This document shows, in pieces, positions 32,911 through 47,300 of a stretch of 62,289 nt of DNA. The translations under genes were made by a program, and so were the position numbers. Under the pieces are notes generated by a model, which made no database searches, had not been told where the DNA came from, and saw only the letters and a program-made list of their open reading frames with translations. Numbering within the stretch: position 1 is the stretch's first letter; every line of letters starts with the position of its first letter. Location: contig NMRA01000309.1 in the NCBI GenBank assembly GCA_002633005.1, positions 281,333 through 343,621 of the forward strand, in the 5' to 3' direction. The DNA comes from Phoronis australis. Its lineage: Eukaryota; Phoronida; Phoronidae.

Positions 32911-33730
32911 CTTTTCATATGCCCACATTCAGGGACCCAAACAATATTTCTTTGGCTAGGAGTGAGGCCATGTCAGATTGCCAATAGCAACAGATGGCCT
33001 ATACACATAAATATATCCTCAAGGTTATTCACAGATACGTTATATAGTGCACTTACTTGTCATATATTTAACTTTGTCATTCCAAATAAGTCGCAAAAAA
33101 GGGTTAATGAGAAATTCGCTACCTAACAATTTTTTCAAAGCAATACACCTCACGAGTCGATTTAAACATTAAGTACTAAGTAGGCGACTATCATATGAAA
33201 GAAGTGACAGAATAATAGAATTCAGTTCTCCACGAGAACTCGGTTGAGAACAAAAATGGTTGGGAGTTGAAATGTATTCATGATTCTGAAAGTTACGATA
33301 CATAGGAATAAATCTACAGAGGATATATTTATATGTCATTTATTTCTAGTCGCATGTAGGAAACCTACTTCAAATGTTTATTCACTTATTCCCTTATAGA
33401 ATGTATGGTGGAGCCTGTCGAACCCACACTAGTGTACGTGGCTACAAATGGCCCAGCATAAGGTCATATGATGCACACACCTCTTCAGGATACTAGTACA
33501 CATTACGCTAGGGTGCAGCTGCTTGTTTTTCTGTTCTGTCTGCCTGATTGCTTATCAGGCCTGCAGTTTTATAGTGGCTACAAACAGGCGATCTGTCCAG
33601 GAAATGGACTTTAGATTTAGACATTTTGCTATAAAATTGGTTTCATCATTATTTCTACCTCCTCAGATGAGAAGTGATTTCTGGATTTGCAAACAAGTGT
33701 TAGTGTTAGTCCTCTTCACACTGTGACAAA

Positions 33731-33980
33731 TCTGGTCTCCAGCAATACACAGGTCTGGTCTCCAGCAATACACAGGTCTGGTCTCCAGCAATACACAGGT
33801 CTGGTCTCCAGCAATACACAGGTCTGGTCTCCAGCAATACACAGGTATGGTCTCCAGCAATACACAGGTCTGGTCTCCAGCGATACACAGGTCTGGTCTC
33901 TAACAATACACAGGTCTGGTCTCTAGCGATACACAGGTCTGGTCTCCAGCAATACACAGGTCTGGTCTCTAGCATTACAC
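33731..33980. repeat. 23-bp minisatellite, 11 copies
   Basis: The unit is TCTGGTCTCCAGCAATACAC plus AGG, with scattered C/T changes. Ten full units are spaced exactly 23 bp apart from 33731 to 33960, with a final diverged copy. Long frames on both strands across it are repeat artefacts. Confidence 0.97.
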
Positions 33981-36391
33981 AAATTTTGTGTATTTATTCA
34001 GGAGTAGGGAGAAAACTGGCCTGCATTATGCAGTCACAAGAACATCATGAAAATGCAAGACTCAGTGAGATATCTACCTGCATTACAAGTGAAGCACGTG
34101 ATCATACTAAATTTACTCACGAAATTCTTGCGCCTACTGAACGCAGCCCTGGTTCACCAACTATACGGCTCTCGAACTATCATCTACCTCACAGACTTTG
34201 ACAATGTTCGCTGACGAGACTACCATGTCAAATGCCGTTTGACTGTTCATCAAGTGCTTGCGTAATGCATTGACAGAAACGTTCTTGAAAAAAATTAATA
34301 TATTTCTCATTTCCTTATATACAATAGAGCATTCACAACATAATTGTACAACACAAACACAAACATCAACAAATCAATAACACTTAAATAGCAATTTTGT
34401 CTTTGTGATATATGAATGTATACATTCTGTTCACACAAATTGATGTTGCCAAAACAACAATTTTACAAACAAGCAAAACAAAGCATATTCTTTATACTTA
34501 TCAATAGCTATTAAGTAATAGTTCAACAACATTATTGTAATCTGAATTTATTAACAAAAATAAAAAATGACAGTTGGCACAGAAAAAATCTGTAAATACA
34601 AGACCTCAGTAAATAGTTGTCTTGTCACAACATTTCGTTTGAAAATCACCCGTGTCTGTCTTGCAACTCCAACTCTTAATAGAAAATAGGTGAGAGATTT
34701 GCTAACTATGGATTTTTTTGTCGAAAATGTGACTGCTATACAGCAAACCTTTATTAGTTCACAACAAATAACCCAGCCCAGTCTCATATGGAAGTTTGCC
34801 TACCCCTTCTAACAAAGCAGCAGTCAACATGTTGCTACACCACTCTCAAGTCCATTACAATGGCTGCATGCATTGCAGACCTTACTGAACTATCTACTAG
34901 AAGGTTACCTCACATTATGGCATCTCTGGATATCACGGCGAGGTTAACCACAGGCTCACTGATAACACAAGCACATTTGAAAAGAAATTTTAATTCAATG
35001 CCATCACAACTTACATATAGTATAACAGCAGCAAATTCACTGAACAAACAATTAAGTACTCAAGACCACTCCATAAAGTCTTCATTTCATTGCAGGCAAC
35101 ATTATCTTTCCCAACTAGCAACTATGGATGCTTCTTACCCACTGAAAATACAAAAGCCACTTAACACAGAGCCTGAACTTTTATGACTGGATTCTTTTGT
35201 TAAGGCATTAGGAAACAAATGTGAGTGTGACAATAATGAGACTAGAAAGACAAAATCCACTGGTGAAAATTAATCTTTTTCATTGATCAGTAGAAATCGG
35301 TTAACTACAGGAGAAGAAAAGAGAAATAATGCACCTAGCAACTGCTGTACCTTCGTTGAGCCCCAACCTCTACTGTGTAACCTGCCTGAGCAACACAACA
35401 ATGGTCAAGTTGACTCTTGAAGATCACCACTTATCACAATAATCTTAATACCCCTAAAGAATGTAGTGAAATTTGAATGGAGGAACACCTCATGTCATAA
35501 GGTGTTCAAAGACATTTGAAGTTCACATACTGAGAGTTCTTTTAAAGCCACAATAAACAATGTTCTCGTATTAAAACATTTTTCTTTACATGTGTATTTG
35601 GACTTCAAAAGCTGCATCGTCATGTTAGTTTCCTCTGAATGTAAACTGGGTACAACAAAGCACTTGGACAATCAGACTGCCTTGGCAACTGAAACTAACC
35701 AACATGACAAACAAATTAAAGGGAACAATGTTTTTGAAGGTATTTTTGGTCGACTCAACATATTTTACTTTCACTGAAATTCACTTCTTTTTGGTCAATT
35801 ATATAAAAACACCACTAACATTTCCCCAAACAACAAGTGTTCAATTGTAAGTTGCAAAATGCAAACACTTCATGTCTTATTGGCTAAACTGCTGTGTTGT
35901 TACCCATTTCTAGCATCTTTGGTCAAATTAAGTGGCAAATTGATATGCATCAGGGTCTGAGACTAAAATGGGTGGGCGCCTCCACCAAGGAGCACAGTTA
36001 TCAGCTCACTCACCTATGTTGATGTTTTTACTAAGCCACAATTCCAATCAAAAAAGTGTTATTTTAACTTTCATTCGAGTTCCAAATGCTTTTTATAGCA
36101 AGCAAAATACGCCAGATTGATCAAAAACACCTGCAAAAAGATAACATTCACATTTAAAGGGGTTGCTCAGAAGCAATATCAACCTGTCAGTTCGTCTCAA
36201 GCAATATCAACCTGTCACTTCATCTCAAGCCAAGAAATCATTTCTAATCTGAGTAAGAAACAAGATGTGACCTATTTTGTGACCTATATATGGCCTAAGT
36301 CAAAAGTTGTTCTTTGCAGTAGGTTTGGTTGTCTTTTTCAATGTTTTGTTGTCAAAAACAAACTAACGGGCGAGTTGTATGTGTAACACAG

Positions 36392-36516
36392 AGGAGGCAG
36401 TGGGGAACACTGCTAGACCCTTGAGTCAGGTCTCTCAGCTCTGTTTTAACTATATATTAAAGCATACAAATGGTTCTAGGTGATCAGTGCAATGGGTCCA
36501 CCTGTGTACCAGATCA
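36392..36516 (+). mobile_element. SINE fragment (same family as 61281-61625)
   Basis: It shares GAGGCAGT, then ACACTGCTAGACCCTTGAGT, a middle GTTTTAACT block, TAAAGCATA and GGTGATCAGTGCAATGGGTC with the element near the window end. The tRNA-like head is reduced to about a dozen bases, so this copy is truncated or internally deleted. Confidence 0.7.
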
Positions 36517-37284
36517 CTTGTAATTATTTTTTATTACAAGTGTGGCATAATCTTAACTAAGTCCATATTTTAAAACAAACAGCAAGTTATTCATATGGCT
36601 TGTAAAAATTTAAAATTAACAGCTAATAAAAAGTACACCTAAAGTTTAAACATGATTTAGAACAAGAGAGTAAGGAAAAGCTCCATTTCCTGGTCATATA
36701 AGGATTCTGTTTTTAGAGCTGAAATCAAAAATGTGAATACTTTGAGATTGAAGAATTTCAACAGATCATTTTTAAACATTCCTCATTTAGCCTGCTTCTA
36801 ATTTAAACGCTCACTGCTGAAACACCGACACAAAAACCTCTGTATTGTGCATTTAATTTACACAAAATCCTATATCGCTTTCTCTTCTAAGTACATCTGC
36901 CGACAGAATACATCTTGTGTTGTTCAACAAATACAAAGAACCAGCGATCTGAGCTCATAACTTTACACAAAACTTGACCCACAAATTGACCAATCACATC
37001 CTCCTAAATTTATAGATTGCCTTGAAAGAAGTTTACCGGTTGGACACGTGGTGGCGCCCTGCTACATGCCTCATTAATAACATTTCTACATGTGATAATG
37101 TTATAAAATCAAACAAAGCATCAATTTTAAAAATCCGTGTTTAACTTAATTTTTTCAGGTATACTATTATTTAGAACATTTTAATATGGAGAGTTAATGT
37201 TCTTAAATTTACATGTCTTGATTATATGAGAGATCAGTTACTGCTTTTGTGGCCATAGATTCTCCTTTTTGTTTGAAGCTGTCC

Positions 37285-37290
37285 TTTATT
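37285..37290 (-). terminator. Candidate poly(A) signal for USP32
   Basis: AATAAA on the minus strand (TTTATT on +) about 0.93 kb downstream of the USP32 stop. Further candidates lie at 34750-34755 and 34547-34552, so 3'UTR length cannot be fixed. Confidence 0.35.
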
Positions 37291-38216
37291 ACCTCACATA
37301 AGACTTTTAAGATTTTCCCTCCGAGTTAGAGAATTATGGCAGTCCATAGTGGTTGTCAAGGGCAGTGACCTTTAATGTTGCTATGACCGCACGTGCAGCA
37401 CCACCATGACAGTTGCGATAAAAACGTAACCTAAGGGGTTTCAGAAACTTGAAATAGAATTGAAAGTGTTGCATCTGCCTGCAGCCACGAACTTCCCTCT
37501 CAGCAGGTAGATGGCAAATGAAACACTTACAAAATGTCCACAGAAACTCGGTAACTCATTTAACCATTAACATGTTTTTGTGAACTAGGTGTGATGTGCC
37601 ACCCCTCTCCAAAGTACAGTGGTCCATTTTTTTCAAAACTTCATAGGACCAAAATGATAAAACACAGTCGCATGCCTTAGTGAGGGCAGTGCATTTTATA
37701 AATCATGTCATTTTTCTGTTTCTCATAGATTAGGGTCACAATGTCATTGCATTGGCATTATGCATTAGAGACATATCTGCCTGGATCTCACATTTTTGTA
37801 TACTTAGTCATAGCTATAACTATTACAATCTATTCACTGGTGTGCGGTTTATCGAAAAGATTTATGGTATGAAGTTGGTTGTTACATAGAGTCTGAATGT
37901 AGTTTAAGGTCAAATTCCAATAATCAACAGCGATTTAGCACAGGGCTTAATGTACTGTATAATTGTGTATATGAGTGGGCCAGAGGTCTTTTAGACAACA
38001 GCAAAACAAACTCAAAATACAATAACACATTTTTCTAAGAAACACGCAATATACGCGAGACAAAGTACGCAACATTATTCCCTCATATCGCATAAATCAC
38101 TGGATGACACAGGATGAACCTTGAGCCTGAGACTTTTGACTTTAAAATGATGACGCGTGAACACGCCTTTGACAGGGAGCCATGACAACGGCTAAAGACA
38201 GGCCACACCGCTGTAG

Positions 38217-38387
38217 TCATTGGATGATGCAGTGTTTCTTGAACTCGCTCTCATAATCATCATCAATATCAGACAGATCAGGTTCCTTCCCGCTCACATC
38301 AGGGATGATTTTAGAGTAGTCCCAGTCATTACGCTCGTAAAACAAGATGTAGGCGGAGTCTGTGTCAATGTCTTCCTCTTTTACCTC
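38217..38387 (-). CDS. USP32: USP32 terminal exon with CaaX box
   Basis: The acceptor is catgtttttgcag. It encodes EVKEEDIDTDSAYILFYERN, then DWDYSKIIPDVSGKEPDLSD and DDDYESEFKKHCIIQ, with the stop at 38217-38219. DTDSAYILFYE ends the catalytic fold. The last four residues, CIIQ, form a CaaX prenylation box. Gln at the last position favours farnesylation, and human USP32 ends in a comparable box, so the protein is probably membrane-anchored. Confidence 0.97.
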   Translation of the reverse strand, partial: EVKEEDIDTDSAYILFYERNDWDYSKIIPDVSGKEPDLSDIDDDYESEFKKHCIIQ

Positions 38388-41300
38388 CTGCAAAAACATG
38401 CTACGAATGACTACACAATACTTAAATATCTTCAGGAATAGTAGTGTTCCACTTACCAAGCCCTTAACATGGTAAGCATTATCGGGAAACACCTGCAAAT
38501 TCAACTTCGATCAGCCTGTTTACTGCACACCTTCCCCGGTCACCACCAACGTTTTGTCTACGGGCGTTGCACATTATTAGAAAGGGGGGGGGGAGGCATG
38601 CCTTGCACAAACCCCACTTCCTACGCCTCTCATTATACCGTCACAAAACCAACAAACAATTCTCACAGAAATGATCAGCTGATAGCAAAAACAGTGACAC
38701 AAGGTTTAAATTGAATTTTTGACTCACTCAAGTTGACATGCATGCAAAAAAAAAATTTAATGCCAAATGCTGTACCACACGCATCATCTTTATCCTCTCA
38801 AAACACTTGCACAACATGTACAACTTCTCTGAGTATAACACGATTCAATCCACGTTAGAACCACTCTGTGTTCTCACGTCCGAGGTAGTGCAAGATTCTC
38901 ACTGCCTGCCAGTACTTTCTGCACGTCACCTTGTCAAATGCTGCAAGACACAACATGTCTTCCAACCTGGCTTGTCACCTTCAGAATCTAAACCAGTTCT
39001 TACCTTACAACTACTGTCATTGTAGCAGTACCACTTCTCATTAGGGTTCTTGCCATAAGACACATAGTGACCACCTCCCAGAATGCCGGTATGACACTAT
39101 GGACAAAAAGCAAAATGTCTGACAAAAAAGAAATAATGTGGTAGGCCAGGTTATAGGCAATGAACAATAAAAAGTTGTCAAATGCTAAACACTTTTCCGT
39201 GGTTAACACCATGGCCACCATGGTTACCGAAACAATTCAGGTTTGAGAAAACAACTTCGAAATACATATCATAGTAAAAACTTAATTGCTCCCTCGTTTT
39301 ATCACGTACTTGATCAATTTAGAATGCGCAATTGAATATTTGTTTCATTTCTCTTTTAGTTCACACAGGATAGGCTTGTTTCCAAACAAAAAATGTTTTT
39401 CACTTATTACCCATAAACATTTCCTCTACGGTTTCATTTACCAATGGTGCAATTTGGCCATGATGCGAGCCAAATTTCCAAAGTAGACTTACAATTGAAG
39501 TTTGAAATTAGACCATGCAACTAAATTTGTAAGCTGGACTTGCCTGGCCATACAACTCGTTTTGTGAATTAGACATGAAACTAAATTACTAAGCTACCTT
39601 GCAATCAATTTGCTGAGTTAAAAGTCTTGCAACTTTTGTAACCTGACTTTACAACCATTGAAAGGTGAGACACTCTATTCAAATTACGCAGCATTTAAAG
39701 GCACAGTCCTTTATGACTGTCACTTACAGACAAAGCATACAGGTCGTATGTAGTGTTTGAATAATCACAGCTGTCCACAGACACTGTTCGACTACGACGA
39801 GCAGCAAGAGAGTTCGACTTGCTACTAACAGCCACCTTCTTCCTAGCACTATCTTCCAGGAAAATGTCTTCTGGTCGACTGTCCTCTTTATCTAAAGTTT
39901 TGTTTTGACTTTCATCAAATGTGACCATCTTTGCTGATGATGACCTCGGCAGACCGTTAGCCATACCCTCCTCAACAGGGGTTGTGCCAGGACTGGCCAT
40001 TTCAGCATCCAACTCAATGTTTGATCTCCGCACTATTTCTTCAATGCGTTTTGATTTGGGCGTCCTTGGGGCCAGGTATTCTGCTGGGTCAAACTGACCA
40101 CGTGGAAATTTGACAATTTTCCTCGACTTGACCCACCGGCCATTCAGGAATTGGAATCTTTTCAGGTGTATAATCTAGAAGTATGTAACAACAGATGATA
40201 AACTACTACTGATGAAAAGTCAATCAGTGTGTCAACTAAGAGTGAACTTGCTTAAACCCCAAGATCCAGGTCATTTCATGCATCTGTTGAAAATGTATTT
40301 TGGTGAAAAACACGATCACTATAAATTGTAACATGTGATACATTTGACACACTTCTGTACAAGATGGTTACATTAATGCTAGTGCCTGCACAAGGAAATG
40401 AGAAAATGGCACAACAAAGAGAGTTCCTGACATTTTGCCAGCCACCCAACAGAACCTCTACACTTTGTAATATAGAGCTAGTGACACCTCCTGGCCACCC
40501 TGTAAACTATAGCAAGCTTACCAGTACAGGTGGCAGCCGCCAGATGTCTAGCTTTTTGGCAGCCAGACGGTGCTCTTTGCACTTGGAACAGTAATACAGT
40601 TCATCTTCTCCCAACTCTTCTTCAGTCGTGAATGCCTTCAGACAGTCAGTAAGATCAATCGGTTCACTCTGCAGACGACGGCTCTCGGTCACACTACTGT
40701 GATCTTCAAATGCCTGCTCAAACATGATAACACATAATGAATGGAGCTAATGATTTCTTTCATTTGTTTTCTTCAACCCCTTGCATACATGACGATATAT
40801 CCCAACAACTAAATAAATGCAAATAAAAAATCTAAATCATGCTAGCCTGATGAGGCATGATGAAATTACGCATCATACACTGAGCCTTCTTCTCATGATC
40901 TTGTAGTGTCAATGCACATTGTCAAGAGTGATCCCAATATTACACGATTAAAGTTTGCCATCACATTTATAAGTTGACAACAGTATTACAATTGAGACAA
41001 GAAGTTCCACAGCTTGTTCACAAACACCAGATAGCAGATGATAACAATACCTTGACAGTAAGTAAGGAAACTCTTTGACACATACGTATTTCAAATGCAT
41101 TTTGGGACTATGATTGGCTTGTAAGCATTTTGTGATATCACACCTAACTTGTAGACAACTAAACAATATGATACTTGTGTATCCCAGAATTAAAAATGCG
41201 GGTCCACTGCAACATCGTTTTTTTTTGCGAATACAGCAAAGCAACCATCATAAAAAATAAAAAGTTGGAAACTGAGCCCCAAAATGCATAGATACTATAC

Positions 41301-44300
41301 ATATATTCGCAAGTCTTTAGGCATGAAAGATTCTTAGGGTGCGCAGAAACCATCTCACACCCAAAATAAATTCACACATCACCAAGTTACCTCTGACGTC
41401 ACTGGATGTTTACCAGTCGACAACTGTCCCAAAATGCATTTGAAAAACAAGACCACGCAGAGAGTTAAAATGTGTCCACGACTGCACCGCAAACGGTGCA
41501 TTTCTACGAGTACGAAATGGCCATTAGATGGTGCAGAATAAGTACAACATGTCCAAAATAGGGAAGGGGTTGTCATCTCCTGAATAAAAAACTAATTTTG
41601 CTAAGTCTCAGTCACAGATTAGAGGCGCATATGAACAAAACAAATTGCCTTTAAGAGGTGAAGCGATAGTCTGACACCTCCATCTGTTGCTTAGTTAATA
41701 GGTGAAAACTTGCCAAACTTCAAAATGTTGCAATGAGGTTTCTGAGATAAAGCTGCATATTCAAAAAATGTCAATAGGGGGCACCACCATGACAGTAGTT
41801 GGACTCGTCTGAAAATCCATATCAGTTGCAATACATTAATTGGCAAGTTTTCATAATAATGATCCTCTGAGCGGTAATTTCATTAACAGACACCTATTAT
41901 GGTAAAAATCCTGAATTTTGGGAAGTCTCGAAAATTTGGGACACTGAAATTTAACTCAATTTCCATGATTTGGACATGGGTAATTTTGGCATTCATATTT
42001 CTTAAATATTGGACACTGTATATTGTATCAACAAAGTCTGAATCAGCGAAGAAAACTGCTACCAACATAAAATTGGTCTTTCACGTGATTCTTAAATTTG
42101 GGACAAACTATATTGCTTATTTCTACATTTTGGTAGGAGCTCTGACCATGACCAAAAATAATTAAATTTTGTATGTCCCAAACTGAAGAAATTTTATCAA
42201 AGTCACATTTCACAAAAATCCATCGATGACCTTGAAGATAAGTAGGCAAACCAAAATTGCCACTAAGGGACACAGTGGTTGTCGGATTGGCCTGAAACTC
42301 GTCGTCATCCATTATTAGCTTCATAGGAACACTGATTATCCAAAGTTCACAAAGATCCTGATAAGGGTTAAGGAGATACAACCATATATGCAAAAAACAA
42401 AACTACCGTCGAGGTGCCAAAGTATTTGAACCAATCCAAAAATGAATGCCACCCATGGTCTTCTTATCAGAAACACATCTCCTAATTTGTACAATGAATC
42501 TTCGAGCAGTTTGGTGAATAGAGAGACAGACGGCGAAAACGGACTCGAAATTTTTAAAAATACCCACTAGTTGGCATGCACTACATCAAATCTGTCAGAA
42601 AATGGGAAGGCATTGTAATCTTATTAGAAACCTATATGCCAAATTCCACAAAAGGAGCACTGAAGATTAAATTGCCATTAGGGAGCAAAGTGGGAGTCGG
42701 ATCAGTACAAAATTTCTGTTATCTGTTGCCATCTCTTAAGAATCCAGAAAGGGGTTTAGGAGATACAGCGGCATACAGCCAGGCAGAGATGACTGCAATA
42801 TGCACCCACATATAAAGCTGTAGCAACATAAGAACAGTAGCAACTTGGACAAACTCTCCGAATATGATCAGCACAGGGCAGATGAATGTGGCATAAGAGC
42901 TTTCATCATGTAATTAGCAATATTCCAACACCTTTGCTTGTGAACATGATATTTTGACATTGAGTAACATCTCAGAGCTCACCCTCTCCTGTGATGTCTG
43001 ATAGCGCAGGTGTAGTGCCGTGGGTTCCCAATCAATGGCCACGTAGCTGCTGTTTAAGTTGAACAATTGCATACTGCAGTCAAGCCGACAGCCACGACAG
43101 AATCGATACCACGGACAGTGAGCACAGGTGAAGCCGTCTTTCTGAACGACTTTCAATGTGAATGGATATTCATAGCCTAGGCTATCATCGCTGGAAACAG
43201 TACAGAATCTTAGGTGACCATGTCTTCATATGCTTGAGGCATGAGTAAAAACACAAAAGCATTAACGATTGCTAATCAAGAATGCAATCTTACAAGCCAT
43301 AAACATCTGCCAACCAATCCATAGAATGACATACTGCTTAGTGTATGGCTGGCACCATAATTGGTTTGTACATCATGCTTGATTACTACATTATTACACT
43401 TTTTACTAAATGTCCATGAACAGCGGTTATCTGTTCAGATTTGAAAATGCAGATTTATAGACTGTGCAGAAAACAATTAACACAAGATGTATTAAAGGAC
43501 ATCCAAAGATCTCTGAACAACATAGAATAAGCCTATCATAAGAAGGCAGGATGCCTTTTGCAGTAAAATACTCTGACATGATTCAGCCACACGACTCTGG
43601 GCCTTTTGCACAAATCAGCTGTTTATTACTCAGTCATGTAGACACTTCGGTACGGGGTCAGTCTTCCAACTTACCCTAGGCAGTAGATACAGGTCTCAAA
43701 AGGAGTGTAAAAGTATTCCATTTTATACTGGAAATTTGTGTCTACAGAAAACCAAACATTACATTCCAACTCTGTGCCTTCACAGCACACATGAAAGCTG
43801 ACGACTAGACCATCTGGCCAAAATAGGGAAGTGAGTATATCAAGAAACCCTAGACTCGAATCTTTACAATTTTCTCCAATTCAGTGACTATTCCAAACGA
43901 ATTTTCAAAATCTGATATTGTTAAGAGTTCCTCAGGGTCTGTTGTCCAGCCTCAACCATATTGATACATGGCAAGATGTCTATCCTGTGTTGAACTCGCC
44001 TTTAGCGGAGGTAGAAAAATACATTGCATGAATGACATACTTTAGAAGATGCCATGCACTCCGCAGTTGATTAACCAAGGGAGCCATTTGCCTTTTTGGC
44101 AATTTCATTGCAAATCAAAATGCAAGGTAATACAAGTTTGTACACAATACAATAACTTACATAACAGGTATTGTCTTACAAATTTGTAGGCAACGAAGTA
44201 CGAAAAGTGTTTGACACATGTGATGGGGGCAAATAAGAGTGGTCTAGGCTACTTCAGGATAGGCCTATAATCAACCATGCAGATGTGTTATAAGCTCTGT

Positions 44301-47300
44301 TCCACAAAAAAATCAGATCACTAACAAGCTTGTGATACCACTAGGGCGTTCTCCCTTTCAGTAACTTTACCAGACATAGAGCAGTTTTGAGCATGTGATA
44401 TCTATATAGCTCCATTGTTAACTGCAGAGCACAGTCTTTTGTCTGGTATGACAACATGCAGGCCTATTATCTACCAGGCATCAAAGGGTTACTGAAACCA
44501 ACCAGAACTACTTTCAACATCTAGTGGTGACAGAACAACAAGAATGAATAAATGATAGTAGCTGAACAAGTTTTCTCGGTTTGTCAATAACCATTTGATC
44601 AGCATTGCCATTGGGACTTGTTCCATGAAAGATTTAGTTTCAGCTGGAAATGGACTCAAGCAAGCATTATTACCTCCGAGAAGTCAAGGAGCTCTCAAGC
44701 TGGTTTGCTCAATAAACAAAAAAGCTGCTCCAACCACTCGTTTTGAAATGAGTTTCGCTGTGCGGCTTTTTAAGATCACTAATTCTGGATTTTACCGAAA
44801 AAAAGTAATACTGAGGAACAAATCCCAGCGGCCCGTTTCATTAAAAGCCGCACCTTGGGTCGTAGCTGGTCGTATGAGTAGGGCAGTCGAAGTCGTACAT
44901 TTTGTTTTTGGGTCGTTGATTTTTTCGTGCGGAATGTCCCAAGTTTAAAAAATTTTAATGCGCGTGAAAATTTAATTCGTAAAATAAAACTTACATGAAT
45001 AGATACTGAAACATTCAGTATCCCAATTCCAAAAGTTTGCACGGACTTCAACTGCATTTTCATACTTCACAGGACATTAGCTTTTGACATCGAGTACAAA
45101 ATTGACGCCGGCTACGCAAAATGAATGGCACCGGCAAGTGACCAAGTTTGCCGTCTTTGTGCACATAGGATAGGCCCTATCAAGGGGTGTGAAGGTTATT
45201 TTTACATGAAAATAGGGTCAAATTTTAGGAATCCAGACAAGGAATTTTAATTTTTTTGCTAAAGTCCTATTTTTATAAAAATTCTTCGTCCTGCTTTATG
45301 CCGCTCCAGCAACCTCGCTCATAGTGCTCGCGTGAATAGCTGCTTTTTGTGGCAAAGTTAACTACGAATTCGCAACACCTCTTCACATTTTGGAGAAATC
45401 AGTCAAACTGAGCATGAAAATTGCAGCATGTAAGAACCACCTGATCTTAGCTTTGTAGTCAATGTGATAATGATGGTACATAATGCACGGAACTAAGTAA
45501 AACCAACACACCATGCATAATATCTTTATTAACTGAAGTCAGAGATAATGCTAAAATCAACGCATTGTATCAAACTTAAAAGCTGTGTATGCATGAAAAC
45601 ATTATGAAAAGTATAGTGGTTGCACCTTTATGAAAAGTATAGTGGTTGCACCTTTATGAAAAGTATAGTGGTTGCACCTTTATGAAAAGTATAGTGGTTG
45701 CACCTTATTACCAACTGCTTAATATGTACACAGTCAAACTCACTGCATTGGTTAGTGTTCAGATAGAATAGATTGTCTTAACTTCAGTTGTAGTTGGGCG
45801 ATTTTGGCGAGTCAAAAACTAAACAAAATCAGAATTTGACCAGGAATTCAGAATTGTTATTGGTTTATATTCAAACGGTTTATAACTTTACAATCTGATC
45901 CGATTAAAGCAAATATCGACCAAAAGAGAGCTGATCCTCCAACTATAAATACCTGAATGGAGTTAATCTGTCGTGTAAAATACTGATTACGCCTGTCAAC
46001 CACCTAACTTGTTCATTTGTCATCCAATCGAACAAGATGGGGTCAATGGGAGAACGCCGTGATGTTTTGGTCTGTTGACCATCACCATTCTTTCACCTAT
46101 GTATCAACATAGTGCAAGGTACTGCGAAGTTTCTAATGTGAACCGCCTTCTATTTAGGAGTGGCTTGTTAGTGTTTGGGTTCCTCAACAATTGGTGTGAT
46201 GTTAAATCGTCGATCAATCTTGAAATCTGGAGTTAGACGGGACACTGGGTGTTCTGACATGGAAATTAGGAGTGCCAGGTACACTTACCAGTCTTGTGCG
46301 TGATTGGGCGAGTTTGCCTCAGACGGCGGTAGAGGGCTAACCAATCGTGAGACCTGTGTCCACACGCTTACGTAGAGATCTTGGTGGGTGGTCTCCTCGA
46401 AGCATGGCAAGACAAGCGGCGTGCCAAACAGACTGGGACGAGTCTTTTGGGATGACAGGAAGTACATATCCATACGCATCTGAAAGAGTTACATGACACT
46501 TAAATCCTGAATGTATGAACTAGTGACTCCATCTAGCGTCCACTCCACGAACCAGTCTGTTTTCAGCCATAATGCTTTTGGTATATAGACCAACGAGGAT
46601 TTCAAAGAAACGTTTTCAGCTACTGGTCCAAAATAACTGCTACTTCGTCACTCACAAAACCTAGAACTCAAATGTTTCTGATCTACTGATTGAAAAACTT
46701 GAAGAAATACCCTACATGACAGCAAGGTGTCTGATCAAAAGTTAGTTTTGTGACAAAAGTAATGGATGCATATATGTGAAATCCTTAATTTTCTGTAGCC
46801 AGTTGTCAAGAAACCTTAGAACATAAAAGGAGTGAGAAAGAAGAAATGATTTCTGGCCTTGAAATGAACAGTCAGTGTGGTAATGCTAGAGACTCAACAA
46901 GTTAGTAGCCTGATGCCTATTTGAGCTTGCAGACTTGGCTTAGAATTTTGAAATCATGGGTGTGTTCACACACAGTAGGCCATTTGAAATCAGCCTGCAA
47001 GGTCAGTGAAAGCAGTTCTTCATAAACCCTGCTCTAAGTCATACAACTATCTAAGTTGGTCTGTATAAGTAAACACAGTTTAACAAAGGGTTTATGGTCC
47101 TGGCTGTCAATATAATTGTTTCATTACCCTCTATGGGTTTTGAATACCCAGCCCAGAATGAGAGCTGAGCTATAACAAACTGAGGAACAGCTCTTCCCAT
47201 GACAAGAAATCAGAGAAAGGAACAAGTTTAAAGCAGTTTCACTAATATTTAGTGATCTAAACCACAGTTATATGTTTGACAAGAGGCAGGTTTAACTACA

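Larger units (their letters stand above)
32477..38216. other. Intergenic and probable USP32 3'UTR
   Basis: 5.7 kb between the FHOD poly(A) signals and the USP32 stop codon. It holds an inverted-repeat element (32575-32910), a 23-bp minisatellite (33731-33980), a duplicated GCAATATCAACCTGTCA segment (36173-36229) and a SINE fragment (36392-36516). A 132-codon open frame at 34788-35186 on + has no recognised domain and no gene-like context. An unknown part near 38216 is USP32 3'UTR. Confidence 0.65.

Noticed and set aside
33663-33975. Frames reading LETRPVYCWRPDLCIA-type repeats on minus and a similar + frame
   Set aside because: Artefacts of the 23-bp minisatellite. There are no flanking gene signals.
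34788-35186. 132-codon + frame between the two genes
   Set aside because: No domain, no coding-like composition bias that I can see, and no splice or promoter context. It probably lies antisense to USP32 3'UTR.
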